Positions 27,034 to 36,120 of a stretch of DNA of 64,000 nucleotides are shown in pieces. The position numbers and the translations under genes were made by a program. The notes under the pieces are model-generated. The model saw only the letters and a program-made list of their open reading frames with translations, was not told where the DNA came from and made no database searches. Location of the stretch: NCBI RefSeq assembly GCF_024748615.1, contig NZ_CP087168.1:5642001-5706000 (forward strand), read 5' to 3'. The stretch comes from Pseudomonas sp. B21-048. Lineage in GTDB: Bacteria; Pseudomonadota; Gammaproteobacteria; Pseudomonadales; Pseudomonadaceae. Positions within the stretch are counted from its first letter, which is position 1; the number at the start of each line of letters is the position of its first letter.

Positions 27034-27411
27034 ATGGGAAACGCCCTGAGATTCTCGCTGTTGAGCCTTTCGTTGCTGATCGCGGTCGATGCCAGGGGAC
27101 AAGTCCCAAGCCTGGCCAACTGCACTCGCAGCGCCAATCTGCTGGCCTGCGTGGATGCCGACGGCAATGCCTACAGCGTTAACACCGTCGGCAACACGAT
27201 CTATTTGCGCGGCTTCGAAGTGGCCGGCAAACGCCAATGGGCGCAAACCAATAGCCGCTACGGGCAATTGACGTTCTTCACGGGCATCGCGTCCGATGGC
27301 GAAGCCTGGGTCGGCTACAACCGCCGGGTTGGCTGGACAACCATCAATCGGTTTTCCAGTTCCGGCGGCAGCAGCGGCAAGTTCACGTGTAGCCGGATGA
27401 CCGGCTGCTAG
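27034..27411 (+). CDS. Small secreted protein, zinc island
   Basis: A 125-residue protein with a signal peptide (MGNALRFSLLSLSLLIAVDA…RG) and a beta-rich mature part containing YSVNTVGNTIYLRGFEVAGK, WVGYNRRVGWTTINRFSS and four cysteines. It was not recognised. The Zur box 80 bp upstream and its place beside amidase and dksA2 suggest it is made during zinc starvation. Its stop overlaps the amidase stop (CTAG). An alternative TTG start lies four codons upstream. Confidence 0.72.
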   Translation: MGNALRFSLLSLSLLIAVDARGQVPSLANCTRSANLLACVDADGNAYSVNTVGNTIYLRGFEVAGKRQWAQTNSRYGQLTFFTGIASDGEAWVGYNRRVGWTTINRFSSSGGSSGKFTCSRMTGC

Positions 27412-28616
27412 GCCTGCATCTTTTTCTGTTCCTGTTGCCAGGCGATGTAGCTGTTCATCGGTGGGTTCTTCTGAAAATAGCGCTGCAACCCTTCGAACAA
27501 ACCATCGGCCACGGCTTGCTGATGGCGGGCAGTCACCAGTCGCTGACTGTCGCGGGCGTTGGAGATGAAGCCGGTTTCCACCAGAATCGACGGCACATCC
27601 GGCGACTTCAACACGGCGAATCCCGCTTGTTCCACGCGCTTCTGATGCAGCGTGGTGATGCCCGCGAGGCTGCCGAGCACCGTACTGCCCAACTGCAAAC
27701 TGGCGGCGATGGTGGCGTTCATCGACATGTCGAGAATCACCCCGGCGAGCATCGGATCCTTGTCCTTGAGATTGAGCAGGCTGGTGGCGCCTAGCAGGTC
27801 TGCACCGTTCTCCCGTTGCGCCATGAAGCGCGCCGTGGCCGAGGTCGCGCCGCCTTCGGACAAACAGTACACCGACGCACCTGAAGCGGTGAGACGCGGT
27901 GCCGCGTCCGCATGGACTGAGATGAACATGTCGGCCTTGTGCTTGCGGGCAATCTCCACGCGCTTGCGCAGCGGGACGAAGAAGTCGTCATTGCGCACCA
28001 GTTTCACGTCGAAGCCCTTCTCACGTTTCAGCCGTTTGGCCAGCAGCTGGGCGATCGACAGCACCACATCTTTTTCCCGCTCACCTTTGGCACCGACCGC
28101 GCCCGGATCTTTGCCGCCGTGACCAGGGTCGACCACCACGATGATGTCGCGCTTGGGGTGAGCCTTGTCGGTGACGGGTTCAGGTTTTTCCATCGGCGCC
28201 GCTGCGATCTGTGGCGGCGCATCGGTCTTCAGATCGAGTACCAATCGGTGCCCCTGCCCGTCCTGTGGCGGCAGCAGAAAACTGTTGAGCTGCACCGGGC
28301 CGCTGAGGTCAAGGACGACTCGCGTATCGGCCTGACCGAAATGTCCGGAGCGAATTGCGCGAATCACCGTATTGTTGAGTGCCAACTGACTGAAGTCGCC
28401 ACTGAGATTGGCGCCACTCAGATCGATGATCAGCCGTTCCGGAGCGCTCAGAGAAAACGTCTTGTATTGCACCGGCCCGCTCAGATCGAAGACCAGTCGT
28501 AGCTTGTCATCGGAGCGCCATAGTCGTGCATTGCGAATTTGCGTGGCCGACGCACTAAAGGGAAATGCGAAGGCCACGCTGGCCAGAATCAGGTTGAGCA
28601 AGTGACGTCTGTGCAT
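27408..28616 (-). CDS. N-acetylmuramoyl-L-alanine amidase (AmiA/AmiC type)
   Basis: A 402-residue periplasmic enzyme: signal peptide (MHRRHLLNLILASVAFAFPF…SA), an AMIN domain (~25-135) that binds peptidoglycan, and an Amidase_3 domain (~165-385) with the zinc ligands in DPGHGGKDPGA, E-R-E-K-D and SVHAD, and the catalytic ETGFISN. It cuts the peptide from murein. Zinc is its metal, so the placement next to a Zur box suggests a back-up copy expressed under starvation. It is divergent from folE2. Confidence 0.9.
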   Translation of the reverse strand: MHRRHLLNLILASVAFAFPFSASATQIRNARLWRSDDKLRLVFDLSGPVQYKTFSLSAPERLIIDLSGANLSGDFSQLALNNTVIRAIRSGHFGQADTRVVLDLSGPVQLNSFLLPPQDGQGHRLVLDLKTDAPPQIAAAPMEKPEPVTDKAHPKRDIIVVVDPGHGGKDPGAVGAKGEREKDVVLSIAQLLAKRLKREKGFDVKLVRNDDFFVPLRKRVEIARKHKADMFISVHADAAPRLTASGASVYCLSEGGATSATARFMAQRENGADLLGATSLLNLKDKDPMLAGVILDMSMNATIAASLQLGSTVLGSLAGITTLHQKRVEQAGFAVLKSPDVPSILVETGFISNARDSQRLVTARHQQAVADGLFEGLQRYFQKNPPMNSYIAWQQEQKKMQA

Positions 28617-28656
28617 GGTGAAAGCCCGCTCACGAAAAAGGCATCGTCGATTTGAT

Positions 28657-28671
28657 TGTTATAATATAACA
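28657..28671. promoter_or_regulatory. Zur box between amidase and folE2
   Basis: TGTTATA-A-TATAACA is a perfect 15-bp palindrome, the best match in the window to the Zur consensus. It lies 31-40 bp from both divergent start codons and should control the amidase gene and the folE2-znuCBA-carbonic anhydrase operon. Confidence 0.88.
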
Positions 28672-28702
28672 TGCCAAATCAACTCCCACGATGGACCTGC
28701 TC

Positions 28703-29599
28703 ATGAATGCGCTGACTCTGCCGGATATCGCCGCGCAGGCCTCACGCCAAGCCCTGCCACTCGATTGGGTGGGCATGTGCGGCATTGCTCTTCCTGTTTT
28801 ATTCGATGGCCAGCGACTGAGCGCAAAGGTCGACGCTGGCGTTAGCCTCGACGCTGGAGAGGCGCGCGGCATCCATATGTCGAGGCTGTATCTGGCGCTG
28901 GAAATGCTTGAGCAGGAACACCTTTCATCCGCGTTGTTGCGGCGAGTCCTGCAGAGTTTTCTCCAGAGCCATGAGGGACTTTCCCACAACGCTTATCTAA
29001 AAATTCATACCGATCTACTGCTCAAAAGACCGGCGCTCATCAGTCCGCTAGCCGGTTGGAAAACTTATCCGGTGAGCGTCGAAGCGAGTTTGAAAAACAC
29101 GATGTTCCACGTGGAACTAAAAGTCGACATTCCTTATTCCTCCACCTGCCCATGCTCAGCGGCACTTTCGCGGCAGCTGATTCAGCAGCAATTCGTGGAT
29201 GACTTTGCCAACAAGTCACTGCAACACGCCGACATTCTGGCTTGGTTAGGTTCCACGAAAGGCATCGTCGCCACGCCGCATAGCCAACGCAGCAATGCGC
29301 AATTGCAGTTGCGCCTGGACGACTATCTGGATGACCTGCCGCTGATCGCCGCGATCAACGATGCGGAAGCAGCCCTCGGCACCGCAGTGCAAACCGCCGT
29401 GAAACGGGCCGATGAACAAGCCTTCGCCCTCGCCAATGGTCAGAACCTGATGTTCTGTGAAGACGCCGCTCGACGCTTGAATCTGGCCCTGAAACGCTCC
29501 CCGGGCATTAACGCCTTTCATGTGCGAGTCGTTCACGCCGAAAGTCTTCATGCCCACGATGCTGTCGCTGAAAGTCGCTGGAATTGGGAGGCCGCATGA
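28703..29599 (+). CDS. folE2: GTP cyclohydrolase FolE2 (type IB)
   Basis: A 298-residue GTP cyclohydrolase IB that makes 7,8-dihydroneopterin triphosphate for folate. The catalytic Cys is in SSTCPCSAALS (residue ~149), with an E near the C-terminal SLHAHDA. FolE2 accepts several metals and replaces zinc-only FolE under starvation. The ATG at 28703 (MNALTLPD) matches the family start; an ATG four codons before is possible. The gene carries a parS site at 29103-29118 and overlaps znuC by 4 bp. Confidence 0.93.
   Translation: MNALTLPDIAAQASRQALPLDWVGMCGIALPVLFDGQRLSAKVDAGVSLDAGEARGIHMSRLYLALEMLEQEHLSSALLRRVLQSFLQSHEGLSHNAYLKIHTDLLLKRPALISPLAGWKTYPVSVEASLKNTMFHVELKVDIPYSSTCPCSAALSRQLIQQQFVDDFANKSLQHADILAWLGSTKGIVATPHSQRSNAQLQLRLDDYLDDLPLIAAINDAEAALGTAVQTAVKRADEQAFALANGQNLMFCEDAARRLNLALKRSPGINAFHVRVVHAESLHAHDAVAESRWNWEAA
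29103..29118. promoter_or_regulatory. parS: parS site inside folE2
   Basis: The 14-bp core GTTCCACGTGGAAC (29104-29117), a perfect palindrome, is the parS core to which chromosomal ParB binds in Pseudomonas. It encodes F-H-V-E in FolE2. parB lies about 34 kb to the right. Confidence 0.85.
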
Positions 29600-30264
29600 T
29601 CCGATGCCAAGCCTTGTGCTGGGGCGCTCCCGGTCAACCGCTCACTCCGTCGGTGGACTTCCAGTTACCCAAAGGAAGTCTGACCGCCGTCATCGGTGCC
29701 AACGGTTCGGGTAAAAGCAGCCTGCTGAAAGTCATCGCCGGTCTGCAAAAGCCGCTGACGGGAAAAGTCATCATTGATGTTCCACGCAAAGGCGGCCTTT
29801 CGTTCCTGCCTCAGCAACAACACCTGGACCGGCAATTCCCCATCAGCCTGCAAGAGTTGGTGGCTGCTGGTTTCTGGGGCAGCAAGCAAACTCCAGAGAT
29901 TCGCAGCCAACGCCTCAAGTCCACGCTGGAAGACTGGTGCCTGAGCGGCCTGGAACATCGCCCATTGATGGCGCTCTCCGGGGGTGAGTTGCAGCGTGCC
30001 CTGCTCGCCCGGCTGAGTCTCGCCGAAGCCCCCTTGTTGCTGCTCGACGAACCCCACGCCGCGCTCGACGAACTCGGCCAGGCGCTGCTCTGGAAACACA
30101 TCCACGCCTGGCATGCCGAAGGCCGAACGCTGGTCGTGGTGTGTCATGACCTGGCTGCCGTGCGCCAACACATCCCTCAAGCCCTATTGATCAAAAGTAG
30201 CGGCTGCATCCTCGGCCCCAGTACCGATCTGATTCGCCAACAACCCCAGACGCAGGTGGCTTGA
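29596..30264 (+). CDS. znuC: Metal ABC transporter ATP-binding protein (ZnuC-like)
   Basis: A 222-residue ABC ATPase: Walker A GANGSGKSS (residue ~34), Q-loop (LPQQQHLDR), signature LSGGELQRALLARL, Walker B LLLLDEP and the H-loop VVCHD. The closest neighbours are the ZnuC/MntB group. It drives zinc (or manganese) import through the next gene product. Starts within folE2's end (ATGA), so translation is coupled. The symbol denotes the type; a second, classical znu locus probably exists elsewhere. Confidence 0.85.
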   Translation: MIRCQALCWGAPGQPLTPSVDFQLPKGSLTAVIGANGSGKSSLLKVIAGLQKPLTGKVIIDVPRKGGLSFLPQQQHLDRQFPISLQELVAAGFWGSKQTPEIRSQRLKSTLEDWCLSGLEHRPLMALSGGELQRALLARLSLAEAPLLLLDEPHAALDELGQALLWKHIHAWHAEGRTLVVVCHDLAAVRQHIPQALLIKSSGCILGPSTDLIRQQPQTQVA

Positions 30265-31130
30265 TGATCGCTACCGCTCAGCTTTGGCAACCGTTCCACG
30301 AATTCGTCTTCATGCGCCGGGCGTTGCTCGGTGGTCTAGTTTTGGCCTGCAGCACCGCTCCGCTTGGGGTGTTTCTAATCCTGCGGCGCATGAGCCTGAT
30401 CGGCGACGCGGTGGCTCACGGCATCTTACCGGGCGCCGCATTGGGCTTCTGGTTCGCCGGTTTGAGTTTGCCCGCGTTGACTATCGGCGGTCTCGGCGCT
30501 GGGTTGAGCATGGCTGGACTGGCGGCCTGGATCACCCGCCGCACCGGCCTGCGGGAAGACGCGAGCCTGGCCGCGATCTACCCGATATCGCTGGCCAGCG
30601 GCGTACTGATCCTCGGCATCGCCGGCAAGCGTCTGGACCTGTTGCACCTGCTGTTTGGTTCCGCGCTAGCGGTCGATGGGCCGACCTTGACCGGCATGCT
30701 ATGGGTCTCGGGCTTCAGCCTGCTCGCCATGCTCCTTATCTACAAACCCCTGTTACTGGACACCCTCGACCCGCTTTTTTTGCAAACCGTCAGCCGCCTC
30801 GGGCCACTGGCTCACGGGATATTTCTGACCCTGGTGGTGCTAAACCTGGTGATCGGTTTCCAGGCCATCGGCGCGTTGATGGTGGTCGGTTTGATGATGT
30901 TGCCAGCCGCGGCTTCTCGCTTCTGGAGCCGGCGCTTGCCGGTACTGATGGTCATTGCCGCACTGCTCGGCGGCCTCTCGGTCTGGCTCGGATTGTTGCT
31001 GTCGTTTTACTGCTCACTGCCCAGCGGCCCGGCGATCGTGCTGGTGGCTGGCGCTTTGTATTTGCTGTCCGTGGTGTTCGGTCCGGTGCACGGTTTGCTG
31101 CGCCGCCCGCCGTTGCTCACATCCCAATGA
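30264..31130 (+). CDS. znuB: Metal ABC transporter permease (ZnuB-like)
   Basis: A 288-residue ABC-3 family permease with eight or nine helices, the typical SLIGDAVAHGILPGAALGF coupling segment (residues ~45-63) and GALMVVGLMMLPAAASRFWS. It forms the inner-membrane channel for zinc (or Mn2+). Its ATG shares one base with the znuC stop. Confidence 0.87.
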   Translation: MIATAQLWQPFHEFVFMRRALLGGLVLACSTAPLGVFLILRRMSLIGDAVAHGILPGAALGFWFAGLSLPALTIGGLGAGLSMAGLAAWITRRTGLREDASLAAIYPISLASGVLILGIAGKRLDLLHLLFGSALAVDGPTLTGMLWVSGFSLLAMLLIYKPLLLDTLDPLFLQTVSRLGPLAHGIFLTLVVLNLVIGFQAIGALMVVGLMMLPAAASRFWSRRLPVLMVIAALLGGLSVWLGLLLSFYCSLPSGPAIVLVAGALYLLSVVFGPVHGLLRRPPLLTSQ

Positions 31131-31141
31131 GGTGTTGCCCG

Positions 31142-32017
31142 ATGCGCGCTTTACTCGTGCTGTTCAGTTTGATGCTGTCGATGTCGTTGTCTGCCGCAGA
31201 AAAACTCGAGGTGGTCACCAGCTTCAGCATCCTCGCCGACATGACCCATCAGGTCGGCGGCGACCATATCCAGATCACCAACATGGTCGGCCCGGACGCC
31301 GATGCCCATACCTACGAGCCGACTCCGGACGATGCCAAGGCATTGCTCAAGGCCAGATTGATCATCAAGAACGGGCTAGGTTTCGAGCCATGGCTGGACC
31401 GTCTGGTGACCAGCACCGAGACCAAAGCTCCGGTCATCAGCGCGAGCCACGGTGTCATTCCACGCTCGCTGGATGAAGACGGCGAAACCATTCCCGACCC
31501 ACACGCCTGGCACAACCTGGCGAACACCAAGCTGTACATCAGCAACATCACCAAAGCGCTGATCGCCGCCGACCCTGCGAACAAAGCCGACTACGAACAC
31601 AACAGCCAGGCCTACCTGAAAAAGATCTACACCTTGCTCGCCGAGGCCAAAACCAAGCTCGGTTCTCTGCCGCCAGGTAATCGTAAAATCGTGACCTCCC
31701 ATGACGCCTTCGGCTATCTCGGTCAGGCTTACCGCATCGACTTCATGGCGCCACAAGGTCTGTCCACCGAGCGTGAACCGTCGGCCGCCGACGTCGCTGC
31801 GCTGATCACGCAGATCCGTCAGGCCAAGGTCAAAGCGGTGTTCATGGAAAACATCAAGGACGCGCGCCTGCTCAAGCAAATTGCCGATGAAAGCGGCGCG
31901 CATATCGGCGGCATTCTGTACTCCGATGCCCTCGCGGCGACCGGCCCGGCCAGTACGTTCGCCGGGTTGTTCGAATACAACCTCAACACCTTGTACGACG
32001 CGTTGAGCAAACCATGA
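31142..32017 (+). CDS. znuA: Metal ABC transporter substrate-binding protein (ZnuA-like)
   Basis: A 291-residue periplasmic binding protein of cluster A-I: signal peptide (MRALLVLFSLMLSMSLSAA), metal ligands expected in DAHTYEPTPDD, DPHAWHNLAN, the SHDAFGYL helix and the YSDAL motif. It lacks the long His-rich loop of classical ZnuA, a feature of high-affinity secondary zinc importers. GAGGTG eight bases before the ATG supports 31142; an ATG at 31127 overlapping znuB is possible. The same frame continues far upstream, but there it is a shadow of znuB. Confidence 0.86.
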   Translation: MRALLVLFSLMLSMSLSAAEKLEVVTSFSILADMTHQVGGDHIQITNMVGPDADAHTYEPTPDDAKALLKARLIIKNGLGFEPWLDRLVTSTETKAPVISASHGVIPRSLDEDGETIPDPHAWHNLANTKLYISNITKALIAADPANKADYEHNSQAYLKKIYTLLAEAKTKLGSLPPGNRKIVTSHDAFGYLGQAYRIDFMAPQGLSTEREPSAADVAALITQIRQAKVKAVFMENIKDARLLKQIADESGAHIGGILYSDALAATGPASTFAGLFEYNLNTLYDALSKP

Positions 32018-32574
32018 TCCGGAAGAATCCTTCAGGCGATCTGCCGTCGATTGCGGAGTCCGCGTACGTGGATAAAACCGCCATCATCTGCGGCAAAGTG
32101 GTGATTGGCGAGAACGTGTTCGTCGGTCCGTACGCGGTGATTCGCGCCGATGAAGTGGACGACTCAGGCGAGATGGAGCCAATCACCATCGGCGCCAATT
32201 CGAACATTCAGGACGGCGTGGTGATTCACTCCAAGTCCGGCGCGGCGGTGACCATCGGCGAGTTCAGCTCCATTGCCCACCGCTCCATCGTGCATGGCCC
32301 CTGCACTGTCGGTAACCGCGTGTTCATCGGGTTCAACAGCGTGCTGTTCAACTGTGCAGTGGGCGACGGTTGCGTGGTGCGGCACAACTCGGTGGTCGAC
32401 GGTCGTGACCTGCCTGAAGACTTCTACGTGCCCTCCACCACACGCATCGGCCCCAACACTGACCTGTCGCAGTTCCCACCGGTGAGCGTCAGCGCCTCGG
32501 AGTTTTCCGAAGACGTGGCACGCACCAACGTCGATCTGGTGCGGGGCTACAAAGCCCTGCAGAACGAGTTCTGA
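32014..32574 (+). CDS. Gamma-type carbonic anhydrase / left-handed beta-helix protein
   Basis: A 186-residue hexapeptide-repeat protein (repeats IICGKVVIGENVFVGPYAVI…). The His ligands of gamma carbonic anhydrases can be seen in IQDGVVIHSK, SSIAHRSIVHG. It interconverts CO2 and bicarbonate. Because gamma enzymes can use iron or cobalt, it may substitute for the zinc-dependent beta type. It is the last gene of the folE2-znuCBA operon and overlaps znuA by 4 bp. Confidence 0.85.
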   Translation: MIRKNPSGDLPSIAESAYVDKTAIICGKVVIGENVFVGPYAVIRADEVDDSGEMEPITIGANSNIQDGVVIHSKSGAAVTIGEFSSIAHRSIVHGPCTVGNRVFIGFNSVLFNCAVGDGCVVRHNSVVDGRDLPEDFYVPSTTRIGPNTDLSQFPPVSVSASEFSEDVARTNVDLVRGYKALQNEF

Positions 32575-32621
32575 TCAGATTGCCTCGCACGCCAATCGTC
32601 CATAGACAAAGGAAAAAGGAC

Positions 32622-32640
32622 GGCGGGCTTGCCCGCGAAG
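32622..32640. repeat. Single REP palindrome
   Basis: gcgggcttgcccgcgaagc is a self-complementary REP core between the convergent carbonic anhydrase and DUF3617 genes. Confidence 0.7.
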
Positions 32641-32643
32641 CTT

Positions 32644-33165
32644 TTAAGCTCTTGGTTTAACCGTCCCGCAATCCTGTCCCAGCCACACAGCGCGAGTATC
32701 GAGGCTACCCTTCTGCTGAATGCCGGTGGCGTTGAAGGTGCCGTTGACCTTGGTGGTGAACTCACGATCGCTGAGGAATGTGGCGACACCCGCACCTTGC
32801 GCTTTCGGACAGCTGAAACGGAATTTCCACTGGTTGCCGGTACGCTCGGTGATTTCCTGCTTGCAGCCCGATTGCGGGTCCGTCAGTGGAATGTTGTCGG
32901 TCTTCACCTGCTCAGGCGTCAGGCACGCCCGAATCCCTTTGCCGCCCATGGTGATGCCCTGCTTCTCCAGCTGCGCGCGCTGTTCAGGGGTCATCTGACT
33001 CTGTATCTGGCCGAGGATCAGTTGCAGATCGGGCAGGTTCTGGTCATCGACCTTCATGTTGCTTGAAGTCATTTCCCACAAACCCGGTTGCAACATCTGC
33101 GCCTGAGCAGCCACAGGAAGTGCCAAACCAAACGCAATGGCCAAACCCAGCAGACGAACGTTCAT
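32644..33165 (-). CDS. DUF3617 periplasmic protein
   Basis: A 173-residue secreted protein: signal peptide (MNVRLLGLAIAFGLALPVAA…AQA) then LQPGLWEMTSSNMKVDDQNL, the typical opening of DUF3617, and four cysteines in the mature part. The start follows AGGAG; an upstream in-frame codon is not used. The function of the family is unknown. Confidence 0.85.
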   Translation of the reverse strand: MNVRLLGLAIAFGLALPVAAQAQMLQPGLWEMTSSNMKVDDQNLPDLQLILGQIQSQMTPEQRAQLEKQGITMGGKGIRACLTPEQVKTDNIPLTDPQSGCKQEITERTGNQWKFRFSCPKAQGAGVATFLSDREFTTKVNGTFNATGIQQKGSLDTRAVWLGQDCGTVKPRA

Positions 33166-33297
33166 CGAGTAACTCCTGATCATTAGTGGCCGTTAGACGT
33201 CAGCCACGGGCTTCGGTTCATGGGCCAATTAAATAGCGACATTCTGCCCGGAACATGGTCTGTTAAGCATTGAATTCTTCAGGAGCAAGGCTGCCCC

Positions 33298-34737
33298 ATG
33301 GATTATTTTGGACCGCATGTTTTCGGTTATCTGATCGCTCTGCTGCACACGCTGGGCTCGATAGCCGCCATCCATGCCGTATTGACCGTTCGGACCGCTC
33401 AAGGCTCGATCGCCTGGGCGCTGTCGCTGCTGTTCATTCCCTACCTCACGCTTATCCCTTATCTGGTCTTCGGCCGCAGCACCTTCGATGGCTATATCAA
33501 GGCCCGGCGGCAGGCCAACGAGGAAATGCGCAAGGCAATCTCCGAGCTGAACTGGCGCCCCTGGGTAGAAGAGGCGCTGGCTGCTCGTGCCTCCAGCGCC
33601 TACGCGTCGTTGAGGGCCATGCCGAAACTGGGGCGCATGCCGTGTCTGGCGAATAACGAAGTACACCTATTGATTGATGGCCAAGCCACCTTCGATGCGA
33701 TTTTCGACGCCATCAGTAACGCCCGGCAAGCGGTGCTGATCCAGTTCTTCATCATCCACGATGACCGCCTCGGCCAACGCTTGCACACCTTGCTGACCAA
33801 GAAAGCTGCCGAAGGCGTGGCGATTTACCTGCTCTACGACCGTATCGGCAGCCACTCCCTGCCCCACGCTTATGTGCAACCGTTGCGCGATGCCGGCATT
33901 GAAGTCAAAGTCTTCGCCACCCGCAGTGGCTGGCTCAACCGCTTTCAGGTCAACTTCCGCAACCACCGCAAGATCGTGGTGGTCGACGGGATTGTCGGTT
34001 TTGTCGGCGGGCTCAACGTCGGCGACGAATACATGGGCGAGAAACCACCCCTGGCACCCTGGCGCGACACCCACGTTAAAGTGCGCGGGCCGGTGGTGGC
34101 CTGCATGCAGGAATCCTTCGCCGAAGACTGGTTCTGGGCGGCCCGCTCGCTGCCGCCACTGATCCTGCCGGAGGTTTATCCGGATGACGGCGTGCTCTGC
34201 CAATTGCTAGCCACCGGCCCGGCGGATTCCTACGAAACCTGTTCGCTGTTCTTCGTCGAAGCCATCCATGCGGCAGCGGAACGAGTGTGGATCACCACCC
34301 CTTACTTCATCCCCGACGAAGCGGTGTTCGCCGCGTTGCGATTGGCAGTGTTGCGTGGTGTGGATGTACGAATTTTGTTGCCGTCGCGGGCGGATCACCG
34401 GGTCGTCTACGCCGCTTCCAGCCTTTACGCCTTCGAAGCGGTACGTGCTGGCGTGCGCTTGTTCCGTTACCAGCCGGGGTTCATGCATCAGAAAGTGGTG
34501 CTGATCGACAGCGAAATCAGCGCCATTGGCAGCGCCAACCTGGACAACCGTTCGTTCCGGCTGAATTTCGAAGTGATGTTGCTGACGGTCGACAGTGCGT
34601 TTGCTGCCGAAGTGGAACAGATGCTCAACGATGACTTCGCCCAGGCTCACGAAATCGCCAAAGAAGAAAGCCGGGAGACCCACCGCCTGCAACAGATCGG
34701 CATGCGGATCGCCCGGCTTATTTCACCAATTCTTTAA
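33298..34737 (+). CDS. clsA: Cardiolipin synthase A
   Basis: A 479-residue membrane enzyme of the phospholipase D superfamily. Two N-terminal helices (residues ~8-60) precede two HKD motifs, one in [10 protein letters not shown] (~H222) and one in [10 protein letters not shown] (~H399). It condenses phosphatidylglycerol molecules to cardiolipin. It is convergent with a fatty-acid methyltransferase gene, whose stop overlaps by 4 bp (TTAA). Confidence 0.93.
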   Translation: MDYFGPHVFGYLIALLHTLGSIAAIHAVLTVRTAQGSIAWALSLLFIPYLTLIPYLVFGRSTFDGYIKARRQANEEMRKAISELNWRPWVEEALAARASSAYASLRAMPKLGRMPCLANNEVHLLIDGQATFDAIFDAISNARQAVLIQFFIIHDDRLGQRLHTLLTKKAAEGVAIYLLYDRIGSHSLPHAYVQPLRDAGIEVKVFATRSGWLNRFQVNFRNHRKIVVVDGIVGFVGGLNVGDEYMGEKPPLAPWRDTHVKVRGPVVACMQESFAEDWFWAARSLPPLILPEVYPDDGVLCQLLATGPADSYETCSLFFVEAIHAAAERVWITTPYFIPDEAVFAALRLAVLRGVDVRILLPSRADHRVVYAASSLYAFEAVRAGVRLFRYQPGFMHQKVVLIDSEISAIGSANLDNRSFRLNFEVMLLTVDSAFAAEVEQMLNDDFAQAHEIAKEESRETHRLQQIGMRIARLISPIL

Positions 34738-35921
34738 GGGTTGTAAATGTCATCGCGGGTCCAGGGCAGTTCATGGCTGCCATCGGGATGGGCTTTCACC
34801 GCGAGGATTTGATGCAGGTTGATCCAGCCTCTTGCGAACGCATAGGCGCATCCCGCCAGGTACAACCGCCAGATGCGTAGAGCCTGTTCTGGCACCAGTT
34901 TGCCGGCAGCCTCCAGATTGTCTTCCAGGCGTTCGCTCCAGTGGTCCAGGGTTCGCGCGTAATGCAGACGCAGACTCTCGACATCGACGATCTCCAGACC
35001 CGCTTCGCTGATCTCGGCCGAGATCATCGCCAAGTGCGGCAACTCGCCGTTGGGAAACACGTACTTCTCGATGAACTCACCGGCACCGCGCCCGACCGGA
35101 CGACCGTCGATGTGTTTGGCAGTGATCCCGTGGTTCATCACCAGGCCGCCCTCTTTCACCGCGCCGAACAAGGTTTTGCAGTACTCGGCCAGGTTCGCGT
35201 GGCCGACGTGTTCGAACATGCCGACGCTGACCACCTTGTCGAAGCGCCCGTCCTGAGGCAAATCGCGGTAGTCGAGCAGTTGCAGTTCGATCTGATCCTC
35301 CAGACCTTCGGCTTTCACCCGTTCGCGAGCCAGTTCCAATTGCTCCTTACTGAGCGTGATCCCAAACACCTTGGCGCCGAACTCCCGAGCAGCATACCGC
35401 GCCAACCCGCCCCAACCGCAACCGACATCCAGCAGATATTCACCTGGTTGCAACCGCAGCTTGCGGCACAGGTGGCGGAACTTGGCCTGTTGGGCTTGCT
35501 CGAGGGTTTCACTGCCGGTCTCGAAATAGGCGCAGGAATACGCCATGTCGCTGTCGAGCCACAGTTGGTAAAACGCGTTGGAGAGGTCGTAGTGGTAGGA
35601 GATGGCTTTGGCATCGGTTTCTTTGTCATGAACCGTGCGCACCGGTTGCGCATCTGCGTCTTCGTTGAGCAGCGCCTGACTCCATTCATCGCAGACACGA
35701 ATCACATCGCTGATGGAGCCTTCCAGCTCTAGCTTGCCTTCGACAAACGCCGCCCCCAACGCGTCCAGGCTGGGATGGGTGAACTGGGTAACCATGTGGG
35801 GGTCCTTGACCACAATGGTGACGCTGGGCGTCGGCCCCAGATTGAACTCATGGCCGTCCCAGAGTCGCAAGCGAAGCGGTAATTGCAGATTCTGTAAGGC
35901 CGGTGGAAGTTGCGCGAGCAT
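34734..35921 (-). CDS. cfa: Cyclopropane-fatty-acyl-phospholipid synthase family protein
   Basis: A 395-residue SAM-dependent enzyme: an N-terminal lipid-binding segment (~1-110), then the methyltransferase with [16 protein letters not shown] (SAM site, ~163), [11 protein letters not shown] and [14 protein letters not shown]. It adds a methylene group to unsaturated phospholipid acyl chains. The convergent overlap with clsA ties two membrane-lipid genes together. More than one such gene exists in pseudomonads, so the symbol is by family. Confidence 0.87.
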   Translation of the reverse strand: MLAQLPPALQNLQLPLRLRLWDGHEFNLGPTPSVTIVVKDPHMVTQFTHPSLDALGAAFVEGKLELEGSISDVIRVCDEWSQALLNEDADAQPVRTVHDKETDAKAISYHYDLSNAFYQLWLDSDMAYSCAYFETGSETLEQAQQAKFRHLCRKLRLQPGEYLLDVGCGWGGLARYAAREFGAKVFGITLSKEQLELARERVKAEGLEDQIELQLLDYRDLPQDGRFDKVVSVGMFEHVGHANLAEYCKTLFGAVKEGGLVMNHGITAKHIDGRPVGRGAGEFIEKYVFPNGELPHLAMISAEISEAGLEIVDVESLRLHYARTLDHWSERLEDNLEAAGKLVPEQALRIWRLYLAGCAYAFARGWINLHQILAVKAHPDGSHELPWTRDDIYNP

Positions 35922-35980
35922 GAAAAGTCCCCCTTGTTTCAGACGTCAAATCTGAGGGTAGACCATCCTTGAAAAATAGC

Positions 35981-36001
35981 AGGCTATCGAATTAATAGCC
36001 T
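35981..36001. terminator. Bidirectional terminator-like hairpin
   Basis: AGGCTAT-CGAATTA-ATAGCCT is followed by TTTTTCTATT on the plus strand and by a shorter T run on the minus strand. It lies between the ATPase operon's end (36121) and the cfa start (35921), so it can end the SPFH-ATPase transcript. Confidence 0.6.
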
Positions 36002-36120
36002 TTTTCTATTCCCGGTGTTGCCTGCAACACTGAAACCATCCAACGGGCGATCGTTGAAAATGACCGCCTTACCCTAGATGACTACAAACCCGGCACACAG
36101 TTCTGAAAAGTTGTAGACGC

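Noticed and set aside
30284..31141. Frame-continuous extension upstream of the ZnuA-like protein
   Set aside because: It overlaps znuB in another frame and is Arg/Pro-rich low complexity, a codon-bias shadow; the signal peptide starts at 31142.
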